Of a stretch of 64,000 nt of DNA, positions 45,191 through 54,302 are shown in pieces. The DNA is taken from assembly GCA_016125375.1 (NCBI GenBank), contig WGLU01000001.1, forward strand, positions 434,001 to 498,000, read 5' to 3'. Numbering within the stretch: the first letter of the stretch is position 1; each line of letters starts with the position of its first letter. This DNA is from Pseudomonadota bacterium. GTDB taxonomy: Bacteria; Pseudomonadota; Alphaproteobacteria; UBA1280; RI-95. The notes under the pieces were generated by a model, which was not told where the DNA came from, searched no databases, and saw only the letters and a program-made list of their open reading frames with translations. A program made the position numbers and the translations under genes.

Positions 45191-46258
45191 TTAAGCTGCG
45201 TACGCATCTTCATCCACCACACGGGCGGAGGCATTTTTTACATCTTCAATCAGGTGCGGGTTGGCAGGTACAACACCTTCGGCCATCCATTGGGTGTAGA
45301 CTTTATCGGTCAGGGTGCGTACGGTATCCGCATCGGTCAGGCTGTTGACCTGCTGGCGGTAGTCGTTCCCGCTCGGGAAGCCTTTTGTGTACCACGCAAG
45401 GTGCTTGCGCATCAGGCGGACGCCGCGGTCGGTGCCGTACATCTCCATCGCCAGATCAAAGTGTTCCTGCACAATATTGTACTGCTCTTCGACCGACGGA
45501 TCCGGCAGAATCTCGCCAGTCGCCAGATAATGTGCCACCTGCCCCAAAAACCACGGGCGGCCCTGACAGGCACGGCCAACCATCACACCGTCGCAGCCGG
45601 ACAGCTCAAGGGCCCGGACGGCGTCACCCAGCGTAATAATATCGCCATTGGCGATGACGGGGATACCGACCTCGTCCTTAATACGGCGGATGGCGCGCCA
45701 GTCGGCATTACCTTTATACATCTGCGCGCGGGTACGGCCATGAATGGAGAGCATTTTAATGCCGCAGTCCTCGGCAATACGGGCAACCTGCCAGCCGTTT
45801 TTATTCTCGTCCGACCAGCCGAGGCGGGTTTTAAGGGTCACAGGCTTGTCGGTTGCGCCAACGACAGCCTGCAGAATATCTTTTACCAGTCCGAGGTCTT
45901 TCAGCAGGGCAGAACCAGCCATGCAGTTGACCACTTTTTTAACCGGGCAGCCCATGTTGATATCGATGATGTCCGCACCGGCGGCCACGTTCACACGGGC
46001 GGCCGTCGCCATATTCTCGGGGATTGTGCCGACAATCTGCACCGACACCAAACCCTGACGCGGGTCAAAGGTTGTCTTTTGGCGGGCAATGTCGCAGTCA
46101 CGCACAATGGCCTCGCAAGCCACCATCTCCGACACCACAAGGCCAGCGCCGTAGCGGCGGGCCATCAGGCGGAACGGCATATCCGTAATACCGGACATGG
46201 GTGCCAGAATCACCGGATTTTCAAGGGTGATGGAACCGATGGAAATAGACATGGACAT
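45191..46258 (-). CDS. dusB: tRNA-dihydrouridine synthase (DusB/NifR3)
   Basis: 355 residues, flavoprotein that reduces uridines in tRNA. Family blocks are [25 protein letters not shown] (catalytic Cys), [19 protein letters not shown] and ANGDI. The ATG at 46258 has AGGAGG three bases before it; the one at 46252 has better spacing, so the start is one of the two. In alphaproteobacteria dusB is followed by ntrB and ntrC; here only the ntrC-like gene follows, 12 bases away. Confidence 0.95.
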   Translation of the reverse strand: MSMSISIGSITLENPVILAPMSGITDMPFRLMARRYGAGLVVSEMVACEAIVRDCDIARQKTTFDPRQGLVSVQIVGTIPENMATAARVNVAAGADIIDINMGCPVKKVVNCMAGSALLKDLGLVKDILQAVVGATDKPVTLKTRLGWSDENKNGWQVARIAEDCGIKMLSIHGRTRAQMYKGNADWRAIRRIKDEVGIPVIANGDIITLGDAVRALELSGCDGVMVGRACQGRPWFLGQVAHYLATGEILPDPSVEEQYNIVQEHFDLAMEMYGTDRGVRLMRKHLAWYTKGFPSGNDYRQQVNSLTDADTVRTLTDKVYTQWMAEGVVPANPHLIEDVKNASARVVDEDAYAA

Positions 46259-46337
46259 GAGCCTCCTCAAACTGTGAGGGGCATATTAGACCTGCAGGCG
46301 CGCCCACGCAAGGATGAACTGCACAAAAAATAGGCAA

Positions 46338-47123
46338 TTATTGCGGCAACAGAAGAGCCAGCTTGCCCCCCAGAAAAGCCACCACCAGCAACACGTAGGT
46401 CAACATAATAAGTCTGGCCGCTCGGGCACCTCGTGTGCCCCACAGGCGGCGGGCCGCCAGTAGCGACAGGATGGCCGCAAACGTGGCGTAGGTAAATACG
46501 GTTTTAACGGTGGGCACAAACCACACACCTGTTTGCTCGTGCTGGAACATGGCGCCCGCAATCAGGGCGCCAGCCATGACGACGGCCCCCATCAGCAGCG
46601 CGACAAACTGGCCGCGGTCCGCAGCATCTAGGAATGGCAGGCGGGTCGAAAAACCGGAAGCGCTGTGCGCCTTGAGGTACGCCTCCCGCGTGTACACAGC
46701 GAAGGCGGCAAAGGCGGCCATGGTCAAAAGGCCATATCCCAATAAGGCCAGCGCAATATGGGTGGCAAGCAGCGGCGTCAGGGCCAGCACGGCCTCAGGC
46801 CGGACGGGTGAAAGCAAGGCCAACGCATAGACAATGCCCAGCACAGGCTGAACCAGCATGGACAGACGCCACATGCTGCGTGCTGTCAGACTGGTCAACA
46901 GGTAGCAGAACTCCGCCAGAGCAAGGGATGCGAGCAGACTCTGATGCAGTGACACTTGCCAGCCCGAATGACCCACAATACCGCCTTGCAAAGCCAGGCA
47001 CGCGACAATCCCGATGCTGAGCAAGACTGCAATCAGGCCCTTCTGCCCACGGTACCCGTAGGCGGACGCCGCAGCGAACAACGCCACGGTCAACGGGGGC
47101 AACAGCCAATTTGCACTGTTCAT
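46338..47123 (-). CDS. ccsA: CcsA/YpjD-type heme-handling membrane protein
   Basis: 261 residues with about eight hydrophobic helices. The central HIALALLGYGLLTMAAFAAFAVYTREAYLK and later GALIAGAMF resemble CcsA/CcmC/YpjD-family proteins that handle heme. The hallmark WWD motif of CcsA is not evident here, so this may be the YpjD/HemX branch. It may partner ResB at 42.5 kb, with dusB and the ntrC-like gene between them. The start MNSANWLL is preceded by AAGGAAAG. Confidence 0.72.
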   Translation of the reverse strand: MNSANWLLPPLTVALFAAASAYGYRGQKGLIAVLLSIGIVACLALQGGIVGHSGWQVSLHQSLLASLALAEFCYLLTSLTARSMWRLSMLVQPVLGIVYALALLSPVRPEAVLALTPLLATHIALALLGYGLLTMAAFAAFAVYTREAYLKAHSASGFSTRLPFLDAADRGQFVALLMGAVVMAGALIAGAMFQHEQTGVWFVPTVKTVFTYATFAAILSLLAARRLWGTRGARAARLIMLTYVLLVVAFLGGKLALLLPQ

Positions 47124-47186
47124 GGGATTCGTACTTTCCTTTTGTGCCCTGCTCTCTATAATACGGCCACAGGAGGATATCCTAAC

Positions 47187-47663
47187 ATGACGCATCTGAA
47201 CAGGTTTCATCCCCTCTATATTCTGGCCACCTTCTTCTGGAGTGGCTGCCTTCCCAAAGCACCGGGCACCTGGGGCACGCTTGCCGCCTTGCCTGCTGCT
47301 TACGGGATTCTGCTCCTTGGCGGGCCAATCGCCCTTGCCATCAGCGCCGCTGCGCTGTTTCTTGCGGGGATTCCGGCCGCAAACTGGCTGGGCACGCAGC
47401 TTGGCAAGCCCGACGCGGGTATGATCGTGGTGGACGAAGTTGCCGCCATGTGGCTGGTGCTGCTGGTGGTGCCGCTCTCGCCTTTGTGGTGGGCGCTCGC
47501 ATTTGCGGCTTTCCGCCTGTTCGACATCACCAAGCCCGCCCCCATCGGCTGGCTGGACAAAACCGTCAAAGGCGGTTTTGGCGTGATGCTGGACGATATG
47601 GTTGCCGCGCTGTACGCGGTAGCCCTTCTATACGTGGTGCAGGCGTTCATCGCCGCACTTTGA
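47187..47663 (+). CDS. pgpA: Phosphatidylglycerophosphatase A
   Basis: 158 residues, inner-membrane phosphatase making phosphatidylglycerol from the product of PgsA (14.3 kb). The signatures LPKAPGTWGTLAALP and LFDITKPAPIGWLDKTVKGGFGVMLDDMVAAL are clear. The ATG at 47187 has AGGAGG ten bases before; the frame opens much further upstream. pncC follows 26 bases later, a pairing common in alphaproteobacteria. Confidence 0.95.
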   Translation: MTHLNRFHPLYILATFFWSGCLPKAPGTWGTLAALPAAYGILLLGGPIALAISAAALFLAGIPAANWLGTQLGKPDAGMIVVDEVAAMWLVLLVVPLSPLWWALAFAAFRLFDITKPAPIGWLDKTVKGGFGVMLDDMVAALYAVALLYVVQAFIAAL

Positions 47664-47689
47664 CAAGCGAAACACGAAAGGACGCAACC

Positions 47690-48181
47690 ATGTTCCCCTC
47701 GCACCTCATCGACCTTGCAACCGACGTGCTGACCAAGGCGAAAGCCAAAAGTTGGACACTTGCAACGGCTGAGTCGTGCACAGGGGGACTGGTTGCGGCC
47801 ATCCTCACCGAAATCCCCGGATCTTCTGCCGCTGTTGAACGCGGCTTTGTGACCTATGCCAATCAGGCGAAAACCGACATGCTGGGCGTAAGCCCCGCTA
47901 CGCTTGCTGAACACGGCGCCGTAAGCGAACAGACGGCCGCAGAAATGGCAGCAGGCATTCTGGCCCATAGTCCGGTGCATCTTGGCGTCAGCATTACCGG
48001 TATTGCCGGTCCCGGTGGCGGCAGTGCGGATAAACCCGTTGGCACCGTCTGCTTTGGCCTCGCCGTGCGCGGCGGCCCCACAGCCACCGTGCGCCACCTG
48101 TTTGACGGCGACCGTGCCGTCATCCGCTTGCAGGCGGCAGAGGTTGCTCTGGCCCTTCTTCTTTCCTCTCTCGACGCTTGA
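47690..48181 (+). CDS. pncC: Nicotinamide-nucleotide amidohydrolase (CinA C-terminal type)
   Basis: 163 residues, stand-alone CinA-C domain that deamidates NMN. Motifs: LATAESCTGGLVAAIL, FVTYANQAKTDMLGV, HGAVSEQTAAEMA and GITGIAGPGGGSADKPVGTV. AAAGGACG precedes the ATG. It overlaps or abuts the next gene: TTG at 48178 shares bases with its TGA. Confidence 0.95.
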   Translation: MFPSHLIDLATDVLTKAKAKSWTLATAESCTGGLVAAILTEIPGSSAAVERGFVTYANQAKTDMLGVSPATLAEHGAVSEQTAAEMAAGILAHSPVHLGVSITGIAGPGGGSADKPVGTVCFGLAVRGGPTATVRHLFDGDRAVIRLQAAEVALALLLSSLDA

Positions 48182-48207
48182 CCGTGCCTGCGATTCCGGC
48201 CATCGTA

Positions 48208-49377
48208 ATGCCCATGATACACACGCTTGTTTTTACAGGGGTTCTTTTACTGTCCGGTTTGCCGTCCGCCCGGGCAGATGAGGCGTTTTTTGCCACCTAT
48301 ATGGACGAACGCGGTGCCTTTCAGGCAGCAGTCGACAGCTGCGACCTTATCAACGCCCGCGATGTGTTGAGTCTGTCCACCCAGCCTCTGCTCGAGCTTG
48401 AAGGCGACCTGCCTCACATCCGCCACCTGTTTGATGTGACCGATAGTGCGCGCCGCAGTTGCTATACAGCAGCCCGCAAATCGCTGGATAATCTGCTGGA
48501 AAAGGGCAGTGTTTATTTGACCACGCACGAGGATGAAACCCTTTTTGCCCGCCAGTTGGAACTGGACACAGCCCTGCGCGAGGCTTTGGGGCTGCGCATC
48601 AAGATCTCCCACCAGTTATTGCGCTCTACCCTGAACGATATTGAAACTGCCATCAGCACCTACATCAGCAGCGGCGCAAAAAAGAAGAAGAAAGAAGTCT
48701 TTTATGATGAGAGCCCCCTCACCCGCGGCCTCATCAAACAGGACATGGACATGATTCTGGAAATCGAGCGCCGCCAGCTCAACCTTGACGAGGTACGTCT
48801 GGTCAGCGGCACACCTGATGTAACCAAACTTGCGCAGGTCAAATTATCCAAGGCACACCACTACATGTCACGCGCGCTTATGGCGTTCGAGGATATGCAC
48901 CTGCAACCGCGCATGTACCCTCTCGCCCGCCTCAATACCGAGTTTGCCTACGCCAACAACCAGTTTGCCGAGTTGTTTGCCTTTTCGCCCAAGCTGGACG
49001 GCCTTGACCGCGCCCTTGCCCGCGAAATTGCCCGCACGGCCGACAAGGCGACCGTCATGGCGCTGGATGTGGATGGCGCCCTGCGTGACATGCGCACAGG
49101 CCTTTTTAAAGAGAATTACGACAACTGGCTGTCCGAGCTTTATCAGGACATGAGCACCCTGACGCTGGACCTGCAAACTGCCCGCGCTAAGCTTAATCCA
49201 CATGTTCTGCCGCCGGATACCGGCCCGAGCCTGACGGAACTGGAAGCGGCTTTTGACGACGTCAAAGCAAAATCAACTGCCCCAGATGCCATTAACCCGG
49301 ATGAAATGCCAGCTCGTATGATTGACGGTAAAGCCCGTCTTAAACGCCTGATGACTGCCAAGAAGGAAGGAAAATAA
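48208..49377 (+). CDS. Hypothetical exported protein
   Basis: 389 residues from MPMIHTLVFTGVLLLSGLPSARADE, a signal peptide; in-frame TTG (48178) and GTG (48184) starts are also possible. I do not recognise the family. The body is helical, with two Cys (SCDLI, SCYTA), a lysine cluster (AKKKKKEV) near residue 160 and long amphipathic helices. One base separates its stop from the ATG of the Sel1-repeat gene, so the two likely work together, probably in the periplasm. Confidence 0.65.
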   Translation: MPMIHTLVFTGVLLLSGLPSARADEAFFATYMDERGAFQAAVDSCDLINARDVLSLSTQPLLELEGDLPHIRHLFDVTDSARRSCYTAARKSLDNLLEKGSVYLTTHEDETLFARQLELDTALREALGLRIKISHQLLRSTLNDIETAISTYISSGAKKKKKEVFYDESPLTRGLIKQDMDMILEIERRQLNLDEVRLVSGTPDVTKLAQVKLSKAHHYMSRALMAFEDMHLQPRMYPLARLNTEFAYANNQFAELFAFSPKLDGLDRALAREIARTADKATVMALDVDGALRDMRTGLFKENYDNWLSELYQDMSTLTLDLQTARAKLNPHVLPPDTGPSLTELEAAFDDVKAKSTAPDAINPDEMPARMIDGKARLKRLMTAKKEGK

Positions 49378-49378
49378 C

Positions 49379-50302
49379 ATGTTGCCCCTGATCCTCGCTG
49401 CCGCTGCCATGACCCTGCCGAATGTTGAAGGACGTGTAGATAACCAGCCCGATAGCCCGCCCAAGATAGAAACGCCGGAAGAGCAGTTTAAAGCCGCTCA
49501 GCAGAAGGCGTTACTTGGCGATGTAGAGGCGCAAAGCAAGCTCAGCAGCATGTACCAGCAGGGATTTGGTACCCGCCAGAATATGGAAGAAGCCTGCAAG
49601 TGGGCTAAACAGGCTGCTCAGGCAGAAGTACCGGAGGCCTTATTCAACGCCGCAGGCTGCCTGCTCCGTGATGCCAAGGAAACCTCCCCAAACAAGGCGC
49701 TTGAGCTGCTGAACAAGGCTGCCGACAAAGGCCATATTGGTGCCATGCGCCGCCTTGGACGTCTGTACCGCTCCGGCGACAAAGGAACTCCTAAGGATAT
49801 GGGCCGTGCAGCGGATTATCTGACCCGTGCCGCCGATATGGATGATGCCGATGCAACCGCCGAACTGGCATCGCTGTATCTGGATAAATCCAGCCCCCTG
49901 TACGACGTGCATAAGGGCGCCGAGTTGATGGAAAAATCAGCCGGCATGGGCTCGATTTTCGGTTCTGCCATGCTGGGTAAAATGTACTGGCTGGGCACGG
50001 GGGTAGAGAAAGACCCCGACCTTGCCCAGACATGGTTGAAGGCAGCGGCCGATAGCGGCTATGCAGGTGCTATGGAGGATCTGGGTGTGATTGGCCTCAA
50101 ACTTTCCATTACAGACACGCAAATGGACCTCGCCAGAGCCGCTGAGGCGTATCAGTGGATGCTGCGTGCTCAGAAGGCCGGACATACCTTTAGCACAATC
50201 GGCAAAAAATCCTTCGAGGTACTGGAAAAACTCCTGCCCGAAGACGAACGCACACGTGTTAAACACGAGCTGGACGCAAAACCGCAATTCCACCGCTTGT
50301 AA
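49379..50302 (+). CDS. Sel1-repeat protein
   Basis: 307 residues. The N-terminus MLPLILAAAAMTLPNVEG is hydrophobic and may be a short signal. At least five Sel1-like repeats of about 36 residues follow, with units such as AQSKLSSMYQQGFGTRQNMEEACKW, AMRRLGRLYRSGDKGTPKDMGRAADY and FGSAMLGKMYWLGTGVEKDPDLAQTW. Such solenoids bind proteins or peptides. It follows the unknown exported gene by one base, which suggests a complex. Confidence 0.85.
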   Translation: MLPLILAAAAMTLPNVEGRVDNQPDSPPKIETPEEQFKAAQQKALLGDVEAQSKLSSMYQQGFGTRQNMEEACKWAKQAAQAEVPEALFNAAGCLLRDAKETSPNKALELLNKAADKGHIGAMRRLGRLYRSGDKGTPKDMGRAADYLTRAADMDDADATAELASLYLDKSSPLYDVHKGAELMEKSAGMGSIFGSAMLGKMYWLGTGVEKDPDLAQTWLKAAADSGYAGAMEDLGVIGLKLSITDTQMDLARAAEAYQWMLRAQKAGHTFSTIGKKSFEVLEKLLPEDERTRVKHELDAKPQFHRL

Positions 50303-50353
50303 TGAGCTACAGGATAGACAATCTGATTCCTATGCAATAATTGAGGGTAGCCT

Positions 50354-50809
50354 ATGCCTGTACGCGTCCTCCCGCCCCGTGGTGATAAAAACGCCATGTT
50401 CGAGTTTGTTGGCCGCAGCAAGCTGGAAGTCATGGCTTACAACAGTGCCATACAGACCGTGATGGCGGACTACAATGACGAGCGTCGCCAGGCTGGCAAA
50501 ACCAAACATACGGTTTTTCATCAGGTCGGCGTGACCCATGAGGGAGATAAACAGCCCGGCTACCATGCGTGGGAAATCTGGGGCGGCGATGTCGCCAAAA
50601 TGGAGAGCCAGATCCCTGCCATCGAAGCGCAAGTGCGCGAGGAACGTGAGACCGCCCGCCAATTCTACAGCAGCGATAAGGAATACTGGGCCGACATGAC
50701 AGCAGAGCCCAAACTCCACCCTATAGAAGACCGCCTCTATACGGAGATAGAGCAGGACTGCCAACGCCTGTGCGCCGCGCCTACCCCCGAGCAATCACCT
50801 GAACGTTAA
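50354..50809 (+). CDS. Hypothetical protein
   Basis: 151 residues, MPVRVLPPRGDKNAMFEF at the start. No family recognised. It is charged and soluble, with a helix ESQIPAIEAQVREERETARQFY and a stretch HQVGVTHEGDKQPGYHAWEIWGG. GAGGGTAG stands before the ATG. It lies 51 bases after the Sel1 gene and is closed by a terminator, so it may be the last gene of the pgpA-pncC transcript. Confidence 0.6.
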   Translation: MPVRVLPPRGDKNAMFEFVGRSKLEVMAYNSAIQTVMADYNDERRQAGKTKHTVFHQVGVTHEGDKQPGYHAWEIWGGDVAKMESQIPAIEAQVREERETARQFYSSDKEYWADMTAEPKLHPIEDRLYTEIEQDCQRLCAAPTPEQSPER

Positions 50810-50812
50810 ACG

Positions 50813-50841
50813 AAAAACCCCCGCCGAAGCGGGGGTTCTTT
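50813..50841 (+). terminator. Terminator between two convergent genes
   Basis: Stem aacccccgc cgaa gcgggggtt followed by CTTTC, with A-run on the left. Same terminator type as at 30.3, 33.3 and 55.6 kb. Confidence 0.85.
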
Positions 50842-50851
50842 CGATGGCGAA

Positions 50852-51418
50852 TCAGGCCAGCTTGCTGAAGATTTTCATATCCATCAGTTTGCCATCCGGT
50901 CCGCGGTAGCTCTGGCGCAGGATGCCTTCCTGCCGGAAGCCCAGTTTGCGGGCGATACGGGCAGAGCTCTTGTTGAGCTTATTGCAGCGTATCTGCACCC
51001 GTGGCGTGTTCAGGTCTTCCAGTGCATGGCGGACCAGTTCACGGGCGGCTTCGGTGGCAATGCCACGGCCCTGCGCACTGGTACGTATCCAGTAGCCGAG
51101 CTCGACAGTCGGTACCCACACATCCGTAACCGACAGGCTGATGACACCAAGAAAGGTGTCGTCCGTTGCGTCGTGGATGAAATACGTGAACCGTGTCGGC
51201 GTGGTGACAGTCAGCATGTGGCTTTGCGCCCAGACGGCCGCCATTCCCTCTACATCTGTGAAGGTCCCGGCAAGGGTTGGCGTCTGCGCCCAGCTGAAGT
51301 GCGTAGCCAGATCGGCCTTGCTCTCCACCACGGCGTCGAACAGATTATGCGCGTAAGCGCTTTGCGCAGCGCGCAGAACAAAACGCTCCGTCTGGAGCAT
51401 CTTTGCGGGAAATCGCAT
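50852..51418 (-). CDS. GNAT acetyltransferase, RimJ/RimL-like
   Basis: 188 residues. The motif A acetyl-CoA loop is in LGYWIRTSAQGRGIATEAARELVRHAL (Q/R-G-x-G/A pattern), and VQIRCNKLNKSSARIARKLGFRQEGILRQ is the typical RimJ/RimL motif B. This group acetylates N-termini of ribosomal proteins or other amines; the substrate is unknown. It lies downstream of lipA, where alphaproteobacteria often have a coq10/RatA-like gene instead. Confidence 0.9.
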   Translation of the reverse strand: MRFPAKMLQTERFVLRAAQSAYAHNLFDAVVESKADLATHFSWAQTPTLAGTFTDVEGMAAVWAQSHMLTVTTPTRFTYFIHDATDDTFLGVISLSVTDVWVPTVELGYWIRTSAQGRGIATEAARELVRHALEDLNTPRVQIRCNKLNKSSARIARKLGFRQEGILRQSYRGPDGKLMDMKIFSKLA

Positions 51419-51523
51419 GAAACAAACCTCATACGGACAAAAGGGAGAAAGATATGTGAACTCAGGCTATTTAAATGCATATGCGGCGCGAATCAAGCCC
51501 GCGCCGCAAAATATCTTCAGAGG

Positions 51524-52528
51524 TTAGACTTCGCCGCGGGCGCGCTTTGCCACCAGTTCGGCAAAATACTGGTCAGCGTGGTAGGAAGAACGGGTAAGCG
51601 GCGTTGAGGAAACCATCAGGAATCCTTTGATTTTCGCCATACGTTCATACTCTTCAAAACGCTCGGGACGTACCCATTCCTTGATCGGGTAGTGCTTTTC
51701 AGACGGGCGAAGATACTGGCCGATGGTGATAAAGTCCACACCGGCGGCACGCATGTCGTCCATGACCTGAAAAACTTCTTCCTTCGTCTCACCCAAGCCA
51801 ACCATGATGCCGGACTTGGTGAAAATGTGGCTGTGACGCTCTTTAACACGCTGGAGCAGACGCAGGCTGCCAAAGTAACGGGCGCTGGGACGGATGGCGC
51901 GGTACAACCTTGGCACCGTTTCCAGGTTGTGGTTGAAGACGTCGGGCAGCGCGTCGGCAACGCGGTCGATGTTGTCTTCCGTCCGGCGGAAGTCCGGCGT
52001 CAAAATCTCAATCGTCGTCGTGGGCGACGCCTCGCGCACGGCGCTAATGCAGTCCACCCAGTGCTGGGCGCCGCCATCGGGCAGGTCGTCGCGGTCGACC
52101 GAGGTCATGACCATGTGTTTGAGCTTAAGGCCACGCACCATATCGGCCAGGTGGCCCGGCTCGCTGGCATCCACCTTGCCCGGCTTACCGGTTTTAATGT
52201 TACAGAACGCGCAGGTACGGGTGCAGACGTCACCCAGAATCATCACGGTCAGGTGACCACTGGCCCAGCAGTCGCCAATGTTGGGGCACGCAGCCTCTTC
52301 ACAGACGGTGTGGAGCTTTTTATCTTTGACCAGACTCTTGAGGTCACGATACTCCTGCGACATGGGTGCGCGCACGCGCAGCCAGTCAGGCTTGGGGTCG
52401 CGCAGGCCGATCTCGCCCATCGGGGCACCCGGAACAACCGGAACCTCACCAAACGTGACATATTCACCACCGCTGCCACAGGCAGCCGGTTCGTCCATGA
52501 CAATCTCGATTTTAGGGGTCGTGCTCAT
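51524..52528 (-). CDS. lipA: Lipoyl synthase
   Basis: 334 residues. It inserts two sulfurs into octanoyl chains on lipoyl domains, here needed by PdhC. Both iron-sulfur clusters are recognisable: [13 protein letters not shown] (auxiliary cluster) and [10 protein letters not shown] (radical SAM CxxxCxxC). The start [10 protein letters not shown] at 52528 is chosen; the frame opens 12 residues earlier. The order lpdA then lipA follows the alphaproteobacterial pdh block, though six unrelated genes intervene. Confidence 0.97.
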   Translation of the reverse strand: MSTTPKIEIVMDEPAACGSGGEYVTFGEVPVVPGAPMGEIGLRDPKPDWLRVRAPMSQEYRDLKSLVKDKKLHTVCEEAACPNIGDCWASGHLTVMILGDVCTRTCAFCNIKTGKPGKVDASEPGHLADMVRGLKLKHMVMTSVDRDDLPDGGAQHWVDCISAVREASPTTTIEILTPDFRRTEDNIDRVADALPDVFNHNLETVPRLYRAIRPSARYFGSLRLLQRVKERHSHIFTKSGIMVGLGETKEEVFQVMDDMRAAGVDFITIGQYLRPSEKHYPIKEWVRPERFEEYERMAKIKGFLMVSSTPLTRSSYHADQYFAELVAKRARGEV

Positions 52529-52644
52529 GCTGGGCAGCATGCGCCAAAGGCAGCTGAACGTCAAGCGTTCCGTGCATAATCGCTGATTATGTCCGGTGCT
52601 TTTTTAGGGCTTCCCGCTGATGTTGTCCTCGTCCATACTGGAGC

Positions 52645-53271
52645 ATGCTTTTTTTGCTGCTCAAAACCATCCTCATCGGCTTTGCCGTGGCCGCCCCTGT
52701 CGGCCCTATCAGCGTTCTGGCCATTCGCCGGGCATTGACCGTTTCGCTGCGCGCCGGACTTCTGACCGGCTTCGGCTGCGCCGCCGCCGATGCGTGTCTG
52801 GCCGCCATTCCTGCCTTTGGTCTCACACTCGTTGCTGACTGGCTCAATACCCACCGCGTACTGCTGGCCGGGTTGTGCGGTATCCTGCTGCTCTTTATCG
52901 GTGCCGTGATGTGGCGGCATAGAACACCTGCCCGCACCACACAGGAGCCCATCGTCTGCAAACCCGCCCATGCCTTTGCCAGCGGTTTTGCCCTGACCAT
53001 CATCAACCCTGCCAACATGTTTGCTTTTGCTGCGGCTTTTGCAGGTATTGGGATGATGGACGGTGGTTTTGGCGGTCACCATGCCGCCCTTGCCACATTG
53101 GGATGTTTGATCGGCGCACTTGGCGCATGGACTATCGCCGTTTGCGTGCCCTATTTCTGGCTCGGCACATCACTGGAGCGCCATATCCAGACCCTTACAT
53201 CCGTATGCGCGGCGCTGTTGATGGCAGGTGGCGTACTGCTGATAACCCGTTCTTTTCTGCCCCTTTTCTAA
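52645..53271 (+). CDS. LysE-family exporter, copy 1
   Basis: 208 residues, about six membrane helices, the layout of LysE/RhtB amino-acid exporters. Family signatures are VAAPVGPISVLAIRRAL and ALTIINPANMFAFAAAFAG. Substrate unknown. A second LysE protein is encoded at 54.97 kb with similar IRR and AIPAFGL/AIVPAFGL blocks; two related envelope proteins lie between them. Confidence 0.9.
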   Translation: MLFLLLKTILIGFAVAAPVGPISVLAIRRALTVSLRAGLLTGFGCAAADACLAAIPAFGLTLVADWLNTHRVLLAGLCGILLLFIGAVMWRHRTPARTTQEPIVCKPAHAFASGFALTIINPANMFAFAAAFAGIGMMDGGFGGHHAALATLGCLIGALGAWTIAVCVPYFWLGTSLERHIQTLTSVCAALLMAGGVLLITRSFLPLF

Positions 53272-53383
53272 CCTGTCAGGAAAACACCCAGTAAAAAATT
53301 ACTGCCCAGCCCCAAGAAAAAAGCAGGGACGAAATAATAATTAATAAAAACAATACCAAGAATCACTTAGGGGCCTGACATCC

Positions 53384-54184
53384 ATGAACATGAAATCTAT
53401 TTTTACCGCCTGTGCCTTGCTGCTGAGCACTGCCGCCGCCGCACAGGCCCAAACCCTGCCATTCGATAACGTGTATTATTCACCTTACGCAGATGGCGCA
53501 CCGTATGTTGCCTATTATGATCAGGAGGACACCTCCCCCAGCTATTACCAGAACAATGGCTGGCGCGGCGATTACGGTAACTATGCCTACAGCGGTTACA
53601 ATTATCCGTACAGCTACGGTTACAATGGCTACAACCGTCCTTTCTACGGTTATTACAATGCCAACTACCGCAATGACGGCAACTATTACACCTATGGTCC
53701 GTATACCGGCTGGCCGACCTATTCCCGCTATCGTGTGACCGAGCCGCAGCTGTTCGCGTACCGCACATGGGATGGCGTGCCGATTTACTACAGCGATACG
53801 TACGAAACCGGCGTGCCCAGCGCACAGCCCATCAGCTATCAGGCTGCCTACCAGCCCTACCCGCTGCCGACAGTGTACAACTACCGCTACATCGACAACC
53901 CGACCCCGGTAGCCTACAACATGGGCACTGTTCCGCAGCGTGAACGCTGGTGGCTGAACCGCGTGATTGAAGAAACCACTACGGGTGACCGCATCAGCTG
54001 GAATATTGACAACTTCCAGTACCAGTTCCGTGCAGATGACGGCATCTACCGCGATCACAATACCTGGCGTGCTTGCCGCAAAGGCACCCTGATGCGCCGC
54101 GCATCGCAGATGGATCAATGGTCCATGCGTGCAGGTGACTTCTGCCGCACCCAATACGGTGACTGGGAATACGTGGGCAAATAA
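53384..54184 (+). CDS. Exported tyrosine-rich protein with RERWW domain
   Basis: 266 residues with a signal peptide (ALLLSTAAAAQAQ). Residues about 28-115 are extremely rich in Tyr, Asn and Gly (GDYGNYAYSGYNYPYSYGYN). The last 83 residues, from PQRERWWLNR, form a domain with two Cys, shared with the next gene at about 48 of 83 positions. The pattern G-x-x-x-W ... CR ... FCR ... GxWEY recalls 17-kDa surface-antigen C-terminal domains. Function unknown; surface or matrix location is inferred. Confidence 0.72.
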   Translation: MNMKSIFTACALLLSTAAAAQAQTLPFDNVYYSPYADGAPYVAYYDQEDTSPSYYQNNGWRGDYGNYAYSGYNYPYSYGYNGYNRPFYGYYNANYRNDGNYYTYGPYTGWPTYSRYRVTEPQLFAYRTWDGVPIYYSDTYETGVPSAQPISYQAAYQPYPLPTVYNYRYIDNPTPVAYNMGTVPQRERWWLNRVIEETTTGDRISWNIDNFQYQFRADDGIYRDHNTWRACRKGTLMRRASQMDQWSMRAGDFCRTQYGDWEYVGK

Positions 54185-54205
54185 GAACCTGCTCCGGTTA
54201 CCTTG

Positions 54206-54236
54206 ACGGCGCACCCCGGTGCGCCGTTATTTTTTG
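54206..54236 (+). terminator. Terminator after the tyrosine-rich protein gene
   Basis: Stem acggcgcac cccg gtgcgccgt followed by TATTTTTTG. Confidence 0.88.
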
Positions 54237-54302
54237 CCAATGCCCCAAGACTGTGGAATAATTGGTGAAAAGAACATGATTCCGCCAAGGGACAAAGAGC
54301 CG

